Shown: positions 14,866-23,028 of the stretch, piece after piece
How positions within the stretch are numbered: position 1 is the first letter of the stretch
How the letters are laid out: the number at the start of each line of letters is the position of its first letter
From: Aequorivita aurantiaca
Lineage (GTDB): Bacteria > Bacteroidota > Bacteroidia > Flavobacteriales > Flavobacteriaceae
Assembly: GCF_030410135.1 (NCBI RefSeq)
Contig: NZ_JAUGQQ010000015.1
Location: 1 to 37,618, forward strand
DNA length: 37,618 nucleotides
Reading direction: 5' to 3'
Program-made: the position numbers and the translations under genes
Notes under the pieces: generated by a model
Seen by the model: the letters and a program-made list of their open reading frames with translations, nothing else
The model's database searches: none
What the model was told of the DNA's origin: nothing

Positions 14866-15957
14866 ATGAAAAAGAAAGAAAGTATCTTCAACAAAGACGC
14901 CATGGATTTCCTGACCCGTTATCACAACCAACCCTCTCCCACGGGCTTTGAATGGAAAAACCAGCAGCAATGGATGGAATACCTAAAACCTTATGTCGAT
15001 AAATTTGAAACCAATACTTATGGGACGGCCATAGGGATTATAAATCCCGAGGCCGAATATAAGGTAGTGCTGGAAGCCCATGCCGATGAAATTTCGTGGT
15101 ACGTAAATTACATCACCGATGATGGAATGATATATGTTACTGCCAACGGGGGCATAGATGAACAGATTGCCCCAGCAAAAAGGGTGAACATACATACGGA
15201 AAAGGGAACCGTAAAAGGGGTGTTCGGCTGGCCCGCCACCCATATACGCGAGAAGGACGTGAAGCCCGAAAAGAATAATATTTTTATAGATGTGGGCCGG
15301 CATAGCCGAAAGGAAGTGCAGGAATTGGGAATAGAGGTAGGAAACGTAATTACCTATTGTGATGATTTCTTTGTTTTGAATGATGACAAGTTTGTATCCC
15401 GCGCTCTGGATAACCGTATCGGCGGGTTTATGTTGGCCCAGGTTGCCATGCTTCTGAAGGAAAACGGGGTGAAACTACCCTTCGGGGTGTATTTTACGAA
15501 TTCCGTCCAAGAAGAATCCGGAAGGAATGGCGCGGAAATGATAGCGGGTAAAATTAAGCCGGATGTGGTTATTGTAACCGATGTGACCCATGATACCACT
15601 ACCCCCTTATTAAATGAAAAGAAGGATGGGCACGCCGAAATAGGGAAAGGCCCTGTGTTACCGGTTGCGCCATCCGTGCATAACAAACTTCGGAAAAAGC
15701 TTATTGATGCTGCAAAGGCCAAGAAACTTCCTTTTCAGCATTTGGCCTCTACCTCTACGGGTACGGATACCGATGCTTTTGCATATAGCAATAGCGGAGT
15801 GGCATCGGTGCTGGTTTCATTGCCTATCCGGTATATGCACACCCCCGCCGAAATGGTGGATAAAAATGATGTGGAGAACACCATCCGTTTGCTTTATGAA
15901 GGATTATTGGTCATAAAGGATGGGGAAGACTTTCGTTATATTCAGCCCATCAAATAA
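14866..15957 (+). CDS. M42-family metallopeptidase (glutamyl aminopeptidase/endoglucanase type)
   Basis: A 363-residue cytoplasmic peptidase of the M42 (TET-like) family, which form large multimeric aminopeptidases with two metal ions. The metal and catalytic residues are all visible: His72 (EAHADE), Asp182 (SRALDNR), the Glu216-Glu217 pair (VQEES), Asp239 (IVTDVTH) and His325 (RYMHTPAE). The length is typical. Between residues 75 and 175 sits the usual inserted beta-domain (TEKGTVKGVFGWPATH). ATG 14866 is supported by the well-formed N-terminus. It is probably monocistronic; a 35-codon ORF overlaps its stop (TAATG). The role is general peptide turnover. Confidence 0.95.
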   Translation: MKKKESIFNKDAMDFLTRYHNQPSPTGFEWKNQQQWMEYLKPYVDKFETNTYGTAIGIINPEAEYKVVLEAHADEISWYVNYITDDGMIYVTANGGIDEQIAPAKRVNIHTEKGTVKGVFGWPATHIREKDVKPEKNNIFIDVGRHSRKEVQELGIEVGNVITYCDDFFVLNDDKFVSRALDNRIGGFMLAQVAMLLKENGVKLPFGVYFTNSVQEESGRNGAEMIAGKIKPDVVIVTDVTHDTTTPLLNEKKDGHAEIGKGPVLPVAPSVHNKLRKKLIDAAKAKKLPFQHLASTSTGTDTDAFAYSNSGVASVLVSLPIRYMHTPAEMVDKNDVENTIRLLYEGLLVIKDGEDFRYIQPIK

Positions 15958-16064
15958 TGGATTTTTGTATTTGGCTACTATTAATACGTCTTAACTTCGT
16001 TAAAGGGAAAGGAAAAAAAGTGTATATAGTAGAGCCTATTGAAGGCGAACTACTTCAGTTTTAA
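15957..16064 (+). CDS. Possible 35-residue ORF overlapping the M42 stop
   Basis: The stop of the M42 gene and this ATG overlap as TAATG, an arrangement used for translational coupling. The product starts MDFCIWLLLIRLNF and ends KKVYIVEPIEGELLQF. There is no known family, and the short length makes chance likely. Confidence 0.2.
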   Translation: MDFCIWLLLIRLNFVKGKGKKVYIVEPIEGELLQF

Positions 16065-16188
16065 TCGCGGGCCCTTACCGGATTAGACGAAAAAACACTT
16101 TGTTTTCCTTTCGCTCATTTTGGAAATATAAATTTAGTCGCAAACAATCTTTCGCAAGCGTGTGCAGAAATATTTAAATCTTCAGTGA

Positions 16189-17043
16189 CTAAAATTCCAG
16201 TTCAAAATAAAGGCTACTCTCCGGATTTGATTCCGTGACATCTTCGCCTTTTAAAACTTCCCCATTTTCGTTCAGTAATTTTAGATTGATTTTCCAATAT
16301 CCCGTCATAGTCAACGAAAGCTTCCCGTTATACAGTTGGTCCGCAGCACTATAGGTTAAATCTTCATTGTTTGGGGAGCTGTGGTTGCCCATTCCCGGCA
16401 TTCTCGGGTCAACGGTAATTTTAAAATTTTCAACCACGGGAAAGGTCATCATATCTTCCATTTTGTAAAGCACTGCCTGAAAATCATTGACTGCAACCTG
16501 CGGCTTTTTAGGATTCAAGTATGCCAAAACATACCGGCTATCATCACTGCCCATAAAAACTTGCACTTTCTTAAGTCCATCGGTTGGCTCCGTTACAGAT
16601 ATTTGATGGGTTTCGGTAATTTGCTCCCCGTTTAAAGTATAGTTGAGTGTAAGATCCCAATATTCCGAAGCATTACCCGCCATTTGGAAAACGATATATC
16701 CTTTATAGACCGAACTTTCCGCAGAATTGTCCAACGTACTGTGTGGTGCCGAATGCGTCATCATCTCCATGTGCATCATAGGCATCCAAGTGGCTGCCGC
16801 ATTTATAAGATACTTATCGGCCGCCAGGTCCTTTATTCTGATTGAAATTTCATTATAGCCAACTTCCAAAGCGCTTTTGTCTGAATAGATTTCTACGATA
16901 TGGTCTGCTGACGGAAATTCATAGATCTTATTTAAACCTTCCACAGGGTTTGGTTCCATGGGGGTTTCCTCATTATCGTCGGAACAGCTTATAAAGGAAG
17001 GTGAAAGAATTAGGATTGCGAATATATATTTTAGTGTTTTCAT
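16189..17043 (-). CDS. Lipoprotein with Met/His-rich segment, likely copper-related
   Basis: A 284-residue predicted lipoprotein: MKTLKYIFAILILSPSFISC is a signal with Cys20 as the lipidation site. Two beta-sandwich-like halves follow, the first resembling FixH/YtkA-like domains (about 35-150). Residues 87-101 contain WMPMMHMEMMTHSAPH, a dense Met/His cluster typical of periplasmic copper(I) ligands. The gene is the third of three on this strand, 35 bp after the copper-receptor-like TonB protein, so it probably acts as an outer- or inner-membrane-anchored metal-binding partner of the receptor. Metal identity is inference from ligand type and neighbour. Confidence 0.75.
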   Translation of the reverse strand: MKTLKYIFAILILSPSFISCSDDNEETPMEPNPVEGLNKIYEFPSADHIVEIYSDKSALEVGYNEISIRIKDLAADKYLINAAATWMPMMHMEMMTHSAPHSTLDNSAESSVYKGYIVFQMAGNASEYWDLTLNYTLNGEQITETHQISVTEPTDGLKKVQVFMGSDDSRYVLAYLNPKKPQVAVNDFQAVLYKMEDMMTFPVVENFKITVDPRMPGMGNHSSPNNEDLTYSAADQLYNGKLSLTMTGYWKINLKLLNENGEVLKGEDVTESNPESSLYFELEF

Positions 17044-17078
17044 AATTTCATGCCCGCAAAGGCGGGTAACTTTTTAAA

Positions 17079-19115
17079 TTAATTGATTGAATAAGAAATG
17101 GTTAAATAGAAGTTTCTGCCCATCCGCGGAATGTTGTTCCAGTCGGTATAGGAAGAATAATAAGTGTCAAGAACATTTTCAATTCCAGCTTTTATGAAAA
17201 GAGAGTTCTCCCTGATAAAAAATCGCTTCCCAAAACTGGCGGAAAGCGTAGCATAGGCAGCAGTTTTCAATTCCCCATAGGCTGGATTATAATTGGTTTG
17301 CTCGCCGGCACCATTTACGGATAACGAAGCGGAATATTGGTTTTTATAGAAATCGAGGGCACTTCTGTATGAAATGGGACTGATCAAGGGCAGGTTTTCG
17401 CCTTCGTTATCAATCCCGCGGTGGTATGATATATTTCCCGTCAATTTAAACGCATTTGAAATATTATACCTTCCCGAAAGCGTTGCGTTGAAAAGCTGCG
17501 CATACTCCAGATTTGTATAAATCTTTACGCCCTCGGCACCAATGGTCATGCTACTAAGCGAATTATCTACCACGCCAATTATATAATTGTAAACGTGGAA
17601 ATAGTTCGCCGCTGCGGTAATTTCAAAAGTTGGTTTTTTATAGGTCACCGAAACATTTGCATCTGCGGCGCTTTCTGTTTGTAAATCCGGATCACCAATG
17701 TAATCGTGGTTATCAAAACTGTTGAACAAATAAAACCCATAACCCTCCGAAACCGACGGAGCGCGTTCACCGTAAGAAATGCCGCCGTTAAAATGAAAAT
17801 CATTCACCATTTTGTGATATTGTGCCGAAAAGCTTTTCAGAAAACGAGTGTTTGTTCTGTCCATTTCAGGATAGAATATTTTTAAACTATTCAACCCAAA
17901 ATCATCCGCAACCGTGTTTGAATGATACGCCAAACGGGTGGAAAGTTTTACCGAAGATTTTTCAAAATCTATATGGTCTTCGGCATAAATCCCTACGTTC
18001 CGTGTGCGCACATCAGGCCAGGTAAGCATAAACATTAGCGGTTCATTGCTATTGGCTGGATACATAGTCATTTCCGCATAACTTTTGTTATAAAACCCAT
18101 CCAATTTGAAGAAGAAATGATTCCTCTCCTTATTGAAATTGGCTTGCGTATAAAATCCAGCTGTTTCGCTCCAACCGGGCATATCCATATGTATTGGCAC
18201 ATCCGGCCGCTTGGTATCGTCCATTACATGTTTAATATTATTGTAATACAACTTAGATTCCCAATTGGTGAAATTCCCCAGCAAAGTATCCTGATTAAAG
18301 CTCACCGAGCCAATCACGGCACGCGCCAAGGAAACGTCCATCGTTAGGGCGGGATAGCCCACATCGTTGGCTTCATCATAAATTAAGGTTGCGGAAATTG
18401 ATTTATCTTCAGCCAATTTATAGCCTGAATTAATAGAAAAATTATACTTTTCAAACTGTGAATAAAGCACTTCCCTATCGCCCCCAGCCTTATAATTTTC
18501 GGCTTTATGATAGATTACATCGGTATTCAAATAGAATTTTTCATCGGAATAATTCAATTCGCCACCAAATACCCGCATTGCATTGTTTGTTTCAAAACTA
18601 CTTTCTAAAGAACCGTTCCAACCCGTTTTCTTAAAACTGCTTTTGTCCAGTTTTAGGTTGATGCCGCCGCCAATGGCGTTTCCAAAAGCTGCGCCCTGCT
18701 GCCCGGAACCAATCTGTGCCTCAGAAAGATTCGACACATCCACGTATGACGTTATCGGATCCATTTTATCGGTACAGGCGCCAAAAATCTGCATTCCATC
18801 TATTGTTATGGCCAAACGTTCCGAGGCCATATCATTCATGGTCGGTTCCCAGGCGTAGGCACCGCGTTTCACCATGTTGATGCTGCGCGACGATTCTAAA
18901 AACTCATCTAAACTCGATAAAGGTTTGTGTTGCTTTTGATGGTCCAGTTGCTTGCCGGCCGAAATTACTACCACCTCGTTAAGATGGATCAATTTCAAAC
19001 TATCGGCAGGCATTTCCTGTGCGTACACTGAGGAAAAAATTCCGCAAATGAGTATACAACAAAGGCAGCCCATAAGCATTTCCCGTAAAGGAAACCCACT
19101 TATAATTGCTTTCAT
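17079..19115 (-). CDS. TonB-dependent receptor, copper receptor (OprC/NosA)-like
   Basis: A beta-barrel outer-membrane receptor of about 678 residues. I start at ATG 19115 (MKAIISGFPLREMLMGCLCC, then a signal peptide ending VYAQ); a longer frame from 19214 adds 33 residues with no signal character. The plug domain follows directly (LNEVVVISAGKQL ... RLAITIDGMQIFGACTDKMDP ... GSGQQGAAFGNAIGGGI) without the carboxypeptidase-like domain common in SusC proteins. This short form and the Met/His-containing loops (HMDMPGW, MTMYPANSNEPLMFML) resemble copper receptors such as OprC and NosA. The barrel ends in NFYLTISYSIN. It lies between the Cys-motif protein and the Met/His-rich lipoprotein and is very probably in one operon with them. 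Confidence 0.85.
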   Translation of the reverse strand: MKAIISGFPLREMLMGCLCCILICGIFSSVYAQEMPADSLKLIHLNEVVVISAGKQLDHQKQHKPLSSLDEFLESSRSINMVKRGAYAWEPTMNDMASERLAITIDGMQIFGACTDKMDPITSYVDVSNLSEAQIGSGQQGAAFGNAIGGGINLKLDKSSFKKTGWNGSLESSFETNNAMRVFGGELNYSDEKFYLNTDVIYHKAENYKAGGDREVLYSQFEKYNFSINSGYKLAEDKSISATLIYDEANDVGYPALTMDVSLARAVIGSVSFNQDTLLGNFTNWESKLYYNNIKHVMDDTKRPDVPIHMDMPGWSETAGFYTQANFNKERNHFFFKLDGFYNKSYAEMTMYPANSNEPLMFMLTWPDVRTRNVGIYAEDHIDFEKSSVKLSTRLAYHSNTVADDFGLNSLKIFYPEMDRTNTRFLKSFSAQYHKMVNDFHFNGGISYGERAPSVSEGYGFYLFNSFDNHDYIGDPDLQTESAADANVSVTYKKPTFEITAAANYFHVYNYIIGVVDNSLSSMTIGAEGVKIYTNLEYAQLFNATLSGRYNISNAFKLTGNISYHRGIDNEGENLPLISPISYRSALDFYKNQYSASLSVNGAGEQTNYNPAYGELKTAAYATLSASFGKRFFIRENSLFIKAGIENVLDTYYSSYTDWNNIPRMGRNFYLTISYSIN

Positions 19116-19233
19116 TTTAATGTTATTTGTGATTATTTGAAGACCTACAAAAAAACCACTATAAAGCGATGATAGATTTGTAGGACGGTAAAAAAACAAA
19201 GCCGAAAATGGCATTGCTTCATTCTGTTCGCAA

Positions 19234-19608
19234 TTATACCTGCGGCGGATGCAGGATTTCAGAAGTAAAAAGTGAAGAATTTAAATTTGGCATATAGCCT
19301 ATATTCTCACGGGAAGTTTTTGCAATTCCCGAATCAAAATTGTATTCTGATATATTTTCTGAAATAATAAACTGCGGAATCTCAGTTTTAGAAGTTTTAC
19401 TGCTAAATGGATTTGTATTGTCGGTCTCCGCCTCCTTTGCCAATTCCTTGGTCAAATGGCATTTCCCGTTACATTGCATTTCGGGCTTATCCTTGTTTTC
19501 ACAAAGTACATTCACTATGTAATCGTAATTCACCACATACTCAACAACGGGCCACAAGGGTTTAGTGAGCATTATTAATGATGCGACGAGAAGGAAGACT
19601 TTTATCAC
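19234..19608 (-). CDS. Membrane-anchored Cys-motif protein ahead of the copper receptor
   Basis: A 124-residue protein with a hydrophobic N-terminus (IKVFLLVASLIMLTKPLWPVVEYVV) that is a membrane anchor or signal, followed by a cysteine motif LCENKDKPEMQCNGKCHL with Cys36, Cys46, Cys50 and His51. Similar short proteins with CNGKCHL precede copper-receptor genes in flavobacteria as far as I recall; their function is not established. The rest is polar and ends in HPPQV. The upstream limit of the frame is a GTG (19606-19608), so the start is uncertain; ATG at residue 13 is an alternative. A TAnnTTTG element lies only a few bases upstream. The motif could bind copper or another soft metal. Confidence 0.65.
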   Translation of the reverse strand: MIKVFLLVASLIMLTKPLWPVVEYVVNYDYIVNVLCENKDKPEMQCNGKCHLTKELAKEAETDNTNPFSSKTSKTEIPQFIISENISEYNFDSGIAKTSRENIGYMPNLNSSLFTSEILHPPQV

Positions 19609-20000
19609 AGCACAAATATATTATAGATGAGTAATTATAATAATGATTTTTGTCACTTTTAGCGGCCAATCGACAAAGAAAATATTAATGGGAAAAATCC
19701 TGGTTTCAGGATTATTGGTTTCCAAGGTTTTATTGAATTGAATAGCAATATTGATAAATGAACCAAGTTTTTCCTCGTTAAATATTCACATTTCTGTGGA
19801 AAACATAAAAGTGTTTTTAATATACCCGAATGAAATTATATAGCTTCAATCTTAATCCCACCCGATGAGGATATGGGCTGAAAAAACATTTTCTTTTATT
19901 ATCTTTCAAGTTTGGAAAAGTGCAATTAGTCTTGAAAAATTTCTAAGGCATATTACCATGGATAAATTAAAATATGTTCCCTTAAACCGCTTCCCTTAAA
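19609..20000. other. Intergenic region between divergent units
   Basis: It holds the promoter element of the minus-strand copper unit at its left edge. A 44-codon ORF (19865-19999, MRIWAEKTFSFIIFQVWKSA...) abuts the gene at 20001 but has no further support. No repeat or RNA structure was noticed. Confidence 0.4.
19613..19620 (-). promoter_or_regulatory. Candidate -7 element of the copper-type operon
   Basis: TATATTTG on the minus strand is an exact TAnnTTTG match. Transcription would begin near the GTG start of the Cys-motif gene, implying a leaderless message or a downstream start. The -33 element was not identified. Confidence 0.4.
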
Positions 20001-20882
20001 ATGGAAGGTTTTTACAAATCCATAGACCAAACGCTAAAGGAATATGGTCGCGGCATTGCCGGCGGACTGCTATTTAGCCTGCCCATGTTATATACCATGG
20101 AGCTTTGGTGGACCGGATTTCTTGCCGCTCCGTTACATTTACTTATTTATTTGGCGGTCGGTATTTTCCTCTTAATGATGTACAGTCATTATGTTGGCCT
20201 TAGCTCCGATACCAGTTTACTTGCCTGTTTTACCGAAGCATTGGAGGAGTTGGGGCTCGGCATCGTAGTTTCTGTAATTATTTTATATATAACCGGGCGC
20301 ATTGTACCGGAAATGCCTTACAGTGAAATAATTGGAAAGGTTGTGGTGGAGTCGGTTACGGTAGCCATTGGAATTTCCATAGGGAAAGCACAATTGAGCG
20401 ACAATAACAATTCCGATAAGCAAGAAGAGAGTGATGAAGAAGATTCCGGGAAACTGGAAGATTTAAACCCAAACCAAAGAAAACGCTATTTAGTGCGCTC
20501 CATTAACCTCGCCCTTTGCGGAAGTCTTATAGTCGCCGCCAATGTAGCCCCCACGGAAGAGGTGGTATTAATCGCGCTGGAGTCCGCGCCCTTTAAACTT
20601 ATGTTGATCGCCATCACCTCCTTGGCTATTGGTGCGGCAATCCTCTACCATATTAATTTTAAAGGTTCCCAGGATGATATACTCCATCGGGACTCCATCA
20701 CCGAAATTATTGCCGGAACCGCTATTATGTATGCCCTTGCACTGATAACCTCGGCCTTTATGCTTTGGTTTTTTGGACGGTTTGATAATCTTTCCCTCCC
20801 AGGAATTATTGCGGAAACAGTGGTATTGGGCTTTCCCGCTATTTTAGGGGCTTCGGCAGGTAGGTTGCTTATACAGGATTAA
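20001..20882 (+). CDS. TIGR02587-family integral membrane protein
   Basis: A 293-residue inner-membrane protein with about eight hydrophobic segments. Examples are GGLLFSLPMLYTMELWW (22-38), LLIYLAVGIFLLMMY (47-61) and ELGLGIVVSVIILYITGRIV (88-107), plus a C-terminal set from about 168 on. A charged cytoplasmic-type loop (about 138-160, SDEEDSGKLEDLNPNQRK) divides it in two halves. The motif FSLPMLYTMELWW is characteristic of the TIGR02587 (DUF2391) family. The gene is followed after 3 bp by a TIGR02588 protein, the usual partner. The pair is conserved across bacteria, but no activity is established. Confidence 0.85.
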   Translation: MEGFYKSIDQTLKEYGRGIAGGLLFSLPMLYTMELWWTGFLAAPLHLLIYLAVGIFLLMMYSHYVGLSSDTSLLACFTEALEELGLGIVVSVIILYITGRIVPEMPYSEIIGKVVVESVTVAIGISIGKAQLSDNNNSDKQEESDEEDSGKLEDLNPNQRKRYLVRSINLALCGSLIVAANVAPTEEVVLIALESAPFKLMLIAITSLAIGAAILYHINFKGSQDDILHRDSITEIIAGTAIMYALALITSAFMLWFFGRFDNLSLPGIIAETVVLGFPAILGASAGRLLIQD

Positions 20883-20885
20883 ACT

Positions 20886-21284
20886 ATGGAAAAGAAAAAG
20901 AAGAAGAAAAAGGAAAAGAAGAATTGGCTGGAATGGACCGTCACCCTCATTTCCATGGTAATCGTTTCCTTTACCATTGGCGTGCTGGTATATCAAATGG
21001 TTGTTTCAGAAGAAAACCCGCCGGATATTGTAATAAGTCTTGGAAAAGCCGAGTCTAAAACAAACCATTATACCATTCCTGTTACGGTACATAACAAGGG
21101 CGATATTACCGCCAAGAAATTAAGTATTGAATTTACAAAAGGCGAAGGGTCCGATACAGAAAAAGCAAGATTGGAATTTGATTATGTACCCGGGCAATCC
21201 AAGGTAAAAGGGTGGATAAGTTTTACCGGAAATCCGGATGACGAGTCTATAAAACCACATATATTAGGATACTCCATACCCTGA
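20886..21284 (+). CDS. TIGR02588-family protein
   Basis: A 132-residue protein with a very lysine-rich cytoplasmic start (MEKKKKKKKEKKNWLEW), one membrane helix (about 18-40, TVTLISMVIVSFTIGVLVYQMVV) and an extracytoplasmic beta-rich domain of about 90 residues (PPDIVISLGKAES ... YTIPVTVHNKGDITAKKLSIEF). This is the standard form of TIGR02588. It starts 4 bp after the stop of the TIGR02587 gene, so the two are translated from one message and probably form a membrane complex. The function of the pair is unknown. Confidence 0.85.
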   Translation: MEKKKKKKKEKKNWLEWTVTLISMVIVSFTIGVLVYQMVVSEENPPDIVISLGKAESKTNHYTIPVTVHNKGDITAKKLSIEFTKGEGSDTEKARLEFDYVPGQSKVKGWISFTGNPDDESIKPHILGYSIP

Positions 21285-21420
21285 TTTCTTCTTATTCAAA
21301 CTCTTAAAGATTATGGGATGGTTTCCCCGAAATTGTGCTCCAAAATATTCTTTAAATAGCGCAATCCATAATAATTATTAACACAGAATCTAAATCGAAG
21401 TTAATTGATTGTTAAGCAAT

Positions 21421-21451
21421 TTGCCATTTATTTTGTCTCCCTCTAAATTTG
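21421..21451 (+). promoter_or_regulatory. Promoter of the DUF892 gene
   Basis: TTG at 21421-21423 and TAAATTTG at 21444-21451, an exact TAnnTTTG, are separated by 20 nt. The predicted start of transcription near 21458 leaves a short leader before ATG 21476. Confidence 0.6.
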
Positions 21452-21475
21452 GTTTATAACCTTAAAAACTAAATC

Positions 21476-22099
21476 ATGGCTACACAAGCAAAGAGTAAAG
21501 CAGATACAGCTTCAAAAAGTAAATCAACCGCTTCCAAAAGCAAAACCTCAGATTCAAAAAAATCAGCAACCTCCAAAACTTCTGCCGCCGGCAAGGTAAA
21601 GGCCAAATCATCGGCTGCGGAGGATCTTCGGGAATTGATGGTTGACGGGCTGAAGGATATCTATTGGGCAGAAAAGGCCCTGACCAAAGCCCTTCCGAAA
21701 ATGGCAAAAAATGCCACCACCGAGGAACTGAAAAGAGCAATGGAGGATCACCTTACTGTAACCGAGGACCAAGTAAAAAAAGTGGAACAGGTTTTTGAAA
21801 TCCTTGGCGAGAAAGCCAAAGCAGAAAAATGTGATGCCATGGACGGCCTCATTAAAGAAGGCGAGGATATTATGAAAAGTACCAAAGCGGGACCAGTGCG
21901 CGATGCAGGTATAATTGCCGCCGCCCAAAAAGTGGAGCATTATGAAATTGCTTCCTATGGTACCCTTTGCGCTTGGGCCGAAACCTTGGGAGAAAATAAA
22001 GCCTTAAAAATTTTAAAGGAAATATTGGGCGAGGAAAAAGATGCGGACGTTACCCTAACCGAAGCAGCCTATGGCAAAATTAATTTCGACGCCAAATAG
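21476..22099 (+). CDS. Ferritin-like DUF892 (YciE/YciF-type) protein with Lys/Ser/Ala-rich tail
   Basis: A 207-residue protein. Residues about 48-205 form the DUF892 four-helix ferritin-like bundle (DLRELMVDGLKDIYWAEKAL ... EDHLTVTEDQVKKVEQVF ... VEHYEIASYGTLCAWAETLG ... EEKDADVTLTEAA), with the conserved E and H residues that can hold a di-iron centre. Members are stress-induced in other bacteria. The first 45 residues (KSKADTASKSKSTASKSKTS...) are an added histone-H1-like tail of Lys, Ser, Ala and Thr that could bind DNA, which is unusual for the family. It has its own promoter and lies among other stress-type genes. Confidence 0.9.
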   Translation: MATQAKSKADTASKSKSTASKSKTSDSKKSATSKTSAAGKVKAKSSAAEDLRELMVDGLKDIYWAEKALTKALPKMAKNATTEELKRAMEDHLTVTEDQVKKVEQVFEILGEKAKAEKCDAMDGLIKEGEDIMKSTKAGPVRDAGIIAAAQKVEHYEIASYGTLCAWAETLGENKALKILKEILGEEKDADVTLTEAAYGKINFDAK

Positions 22100-22120
22100 T
22101 TCTATTAAAGAGTAATATTT

Positions 22121-22167
22121 AAAAAGGGTGGGAGGATGTTTTTATATTCTTTTCTTCCCTTTTTTTA
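22121..22167 (+). terminator. Weak terminator-like hairpin after the DUF892 gene
   Basis: AAAAAGGG near 22121 can pair with CCCTTTTT near 22157, followed by more T. The long loop makes it weak. Confidence 0.4.
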
Positions 22168-22169
22168 TT

Positions 22170-22278
22170 GTTGTTTAATTGTGTAATTGTGTAATTGTGT
22201 AATTGTTTAATCGTTAACTGTTGATTGTAAATTGTTGATGTTAAATGTTGATTGTTAATTGTTGATTGTTAATTGTAA
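22170..22278. repeat. TAATTGTG microsatellite and related short repeats
   Basis: Head-to-tail TAATTGTG units are followed by TTGATTGTTAAT-like units up to the start of the GreA/GreB gene at 22294. No gene is present. Confidence 0.75.
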
Positions 22279-22293
22279 ATACTTTCATTCATC

Positions 22294-22797
22294 ATGAGCA
22301 GAGGATTTGTTAAGGAAGGAGATCAGGAAGAAACCCCAATCATTCCCCCACGGGCGGCCTTGCCGGAGCAGGCAATTAATTATGTTACTCCCAATGGTTG
22401 GGAACAACTTCAAGCGGAAAGAGCCGCGTTGGAGCATGAACGGGACACCCTCCCCACTACGCACGAACAGCAAAGAAGAATTGAATTGGCGGTATTAAAC
22501 GGAAAGCTCGATTTATTGAAAGAAAGAATAGCCTCCGCCAGAATTATAGACCCTACCACACAGCCAAAGGATGAGGTGCGATTCGGAGCGAGGGTAACCT
22601 ATAAAATTTCCACCTCCCCTACGCCACAAACATTTCAAATTGTGGGGGTTGATGAGGCCGATCTGTCAAAAGGAAAAATTGCCTTTGTAGCTCCCATTGC
22701 CGTGGCCTTAACTGGGCATAGGGTAAAAGATAAAATCCCCTTTAAACTTGGCGCCGAAACCAGAATGATTGAAGTGTTGGAGATTGGTTATGAATGA
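22294..22797 (+). CDS. GreA/GreB-family transcription factor
   Basis: A 167-residue RNA polymerase-binding protein. Residues about 28-85 form the N-terminal coiled coil (YVTPNGWEQLQAERAALEHERD ... RRIELAVLNGKLDLLKERIASA) and about 95-165 the C-terminal FKBP-like domain (VRFGARVTYKISTSPT ... IAFVAPIAVALTGHRVKDKIPF). In GreA and GreB the coiled-coil tip carries acidic residues in a GDLSEN-type motif that stimulate transcript cleavage. Here the tip region reads TLPTTHEQQRR, with Glu58 as the only acidic residue, so cleavage activity is in doubt. The leading MSRGFVKEGDQEETP is a conserved N-terminal extension of this Bacteroidota variant. It could be a Gre factor with altered function or a polymerase-secondary-channel inhibitor. 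Confidence 0.85.
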   Translation: MSRGFVKEGDQEETPIIPPRAALPEQAINYVTPNGWEQLQAERAALEHERDTLPTTHEQQRRIELAVLNGKLDLLKERIASARIIDPTTQPKDEVRFGARVTYKISTSPTPQTFQIVGVDEADLSKGKIAFVAPIAVALTGHRVKDKIPFKLGAETRMIEVLEIGYE

Positions 22798-23004
22798 AAA
22801 TTCCTCTCTTTGGGATGGATTCCATGATTTCAAATTCTCGGAAAATAAACTTATTAGTGACTTAAGTTATTGATATGTAACTAATTTGCATATAAAATAA
22901 ATAATTTCTCCCCTAAAAAGAACGCCCGGATTTTTGGATTTTTTGAGGTCAAAAAACTCTTCAAATACCCAAATTTCCTACAAACCCAATAGAATTATTT
23001 TTTC

Positions 23005-23012
23005 TAAATTTG
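23005..23012 (+). promoter_or_regulatory. Promoter -7 element of the TPR-LuxR gene
   Basis: TAAATTTG matches TAnnTTTG exactly. The predicted start near 23019 leaves a leader of about 10 nt before ATG 23029. No good -33 element was seen. Confidence 0.5.
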
Positions 23013-23028
23013 GTTGCCAAATTAAATT

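Noticed and set aside
19116-19214. Longer start for the TonB receptor
   Set aside because: The 33 extra residues come before a normal signal peptide, so ATG 19115 is preferred.
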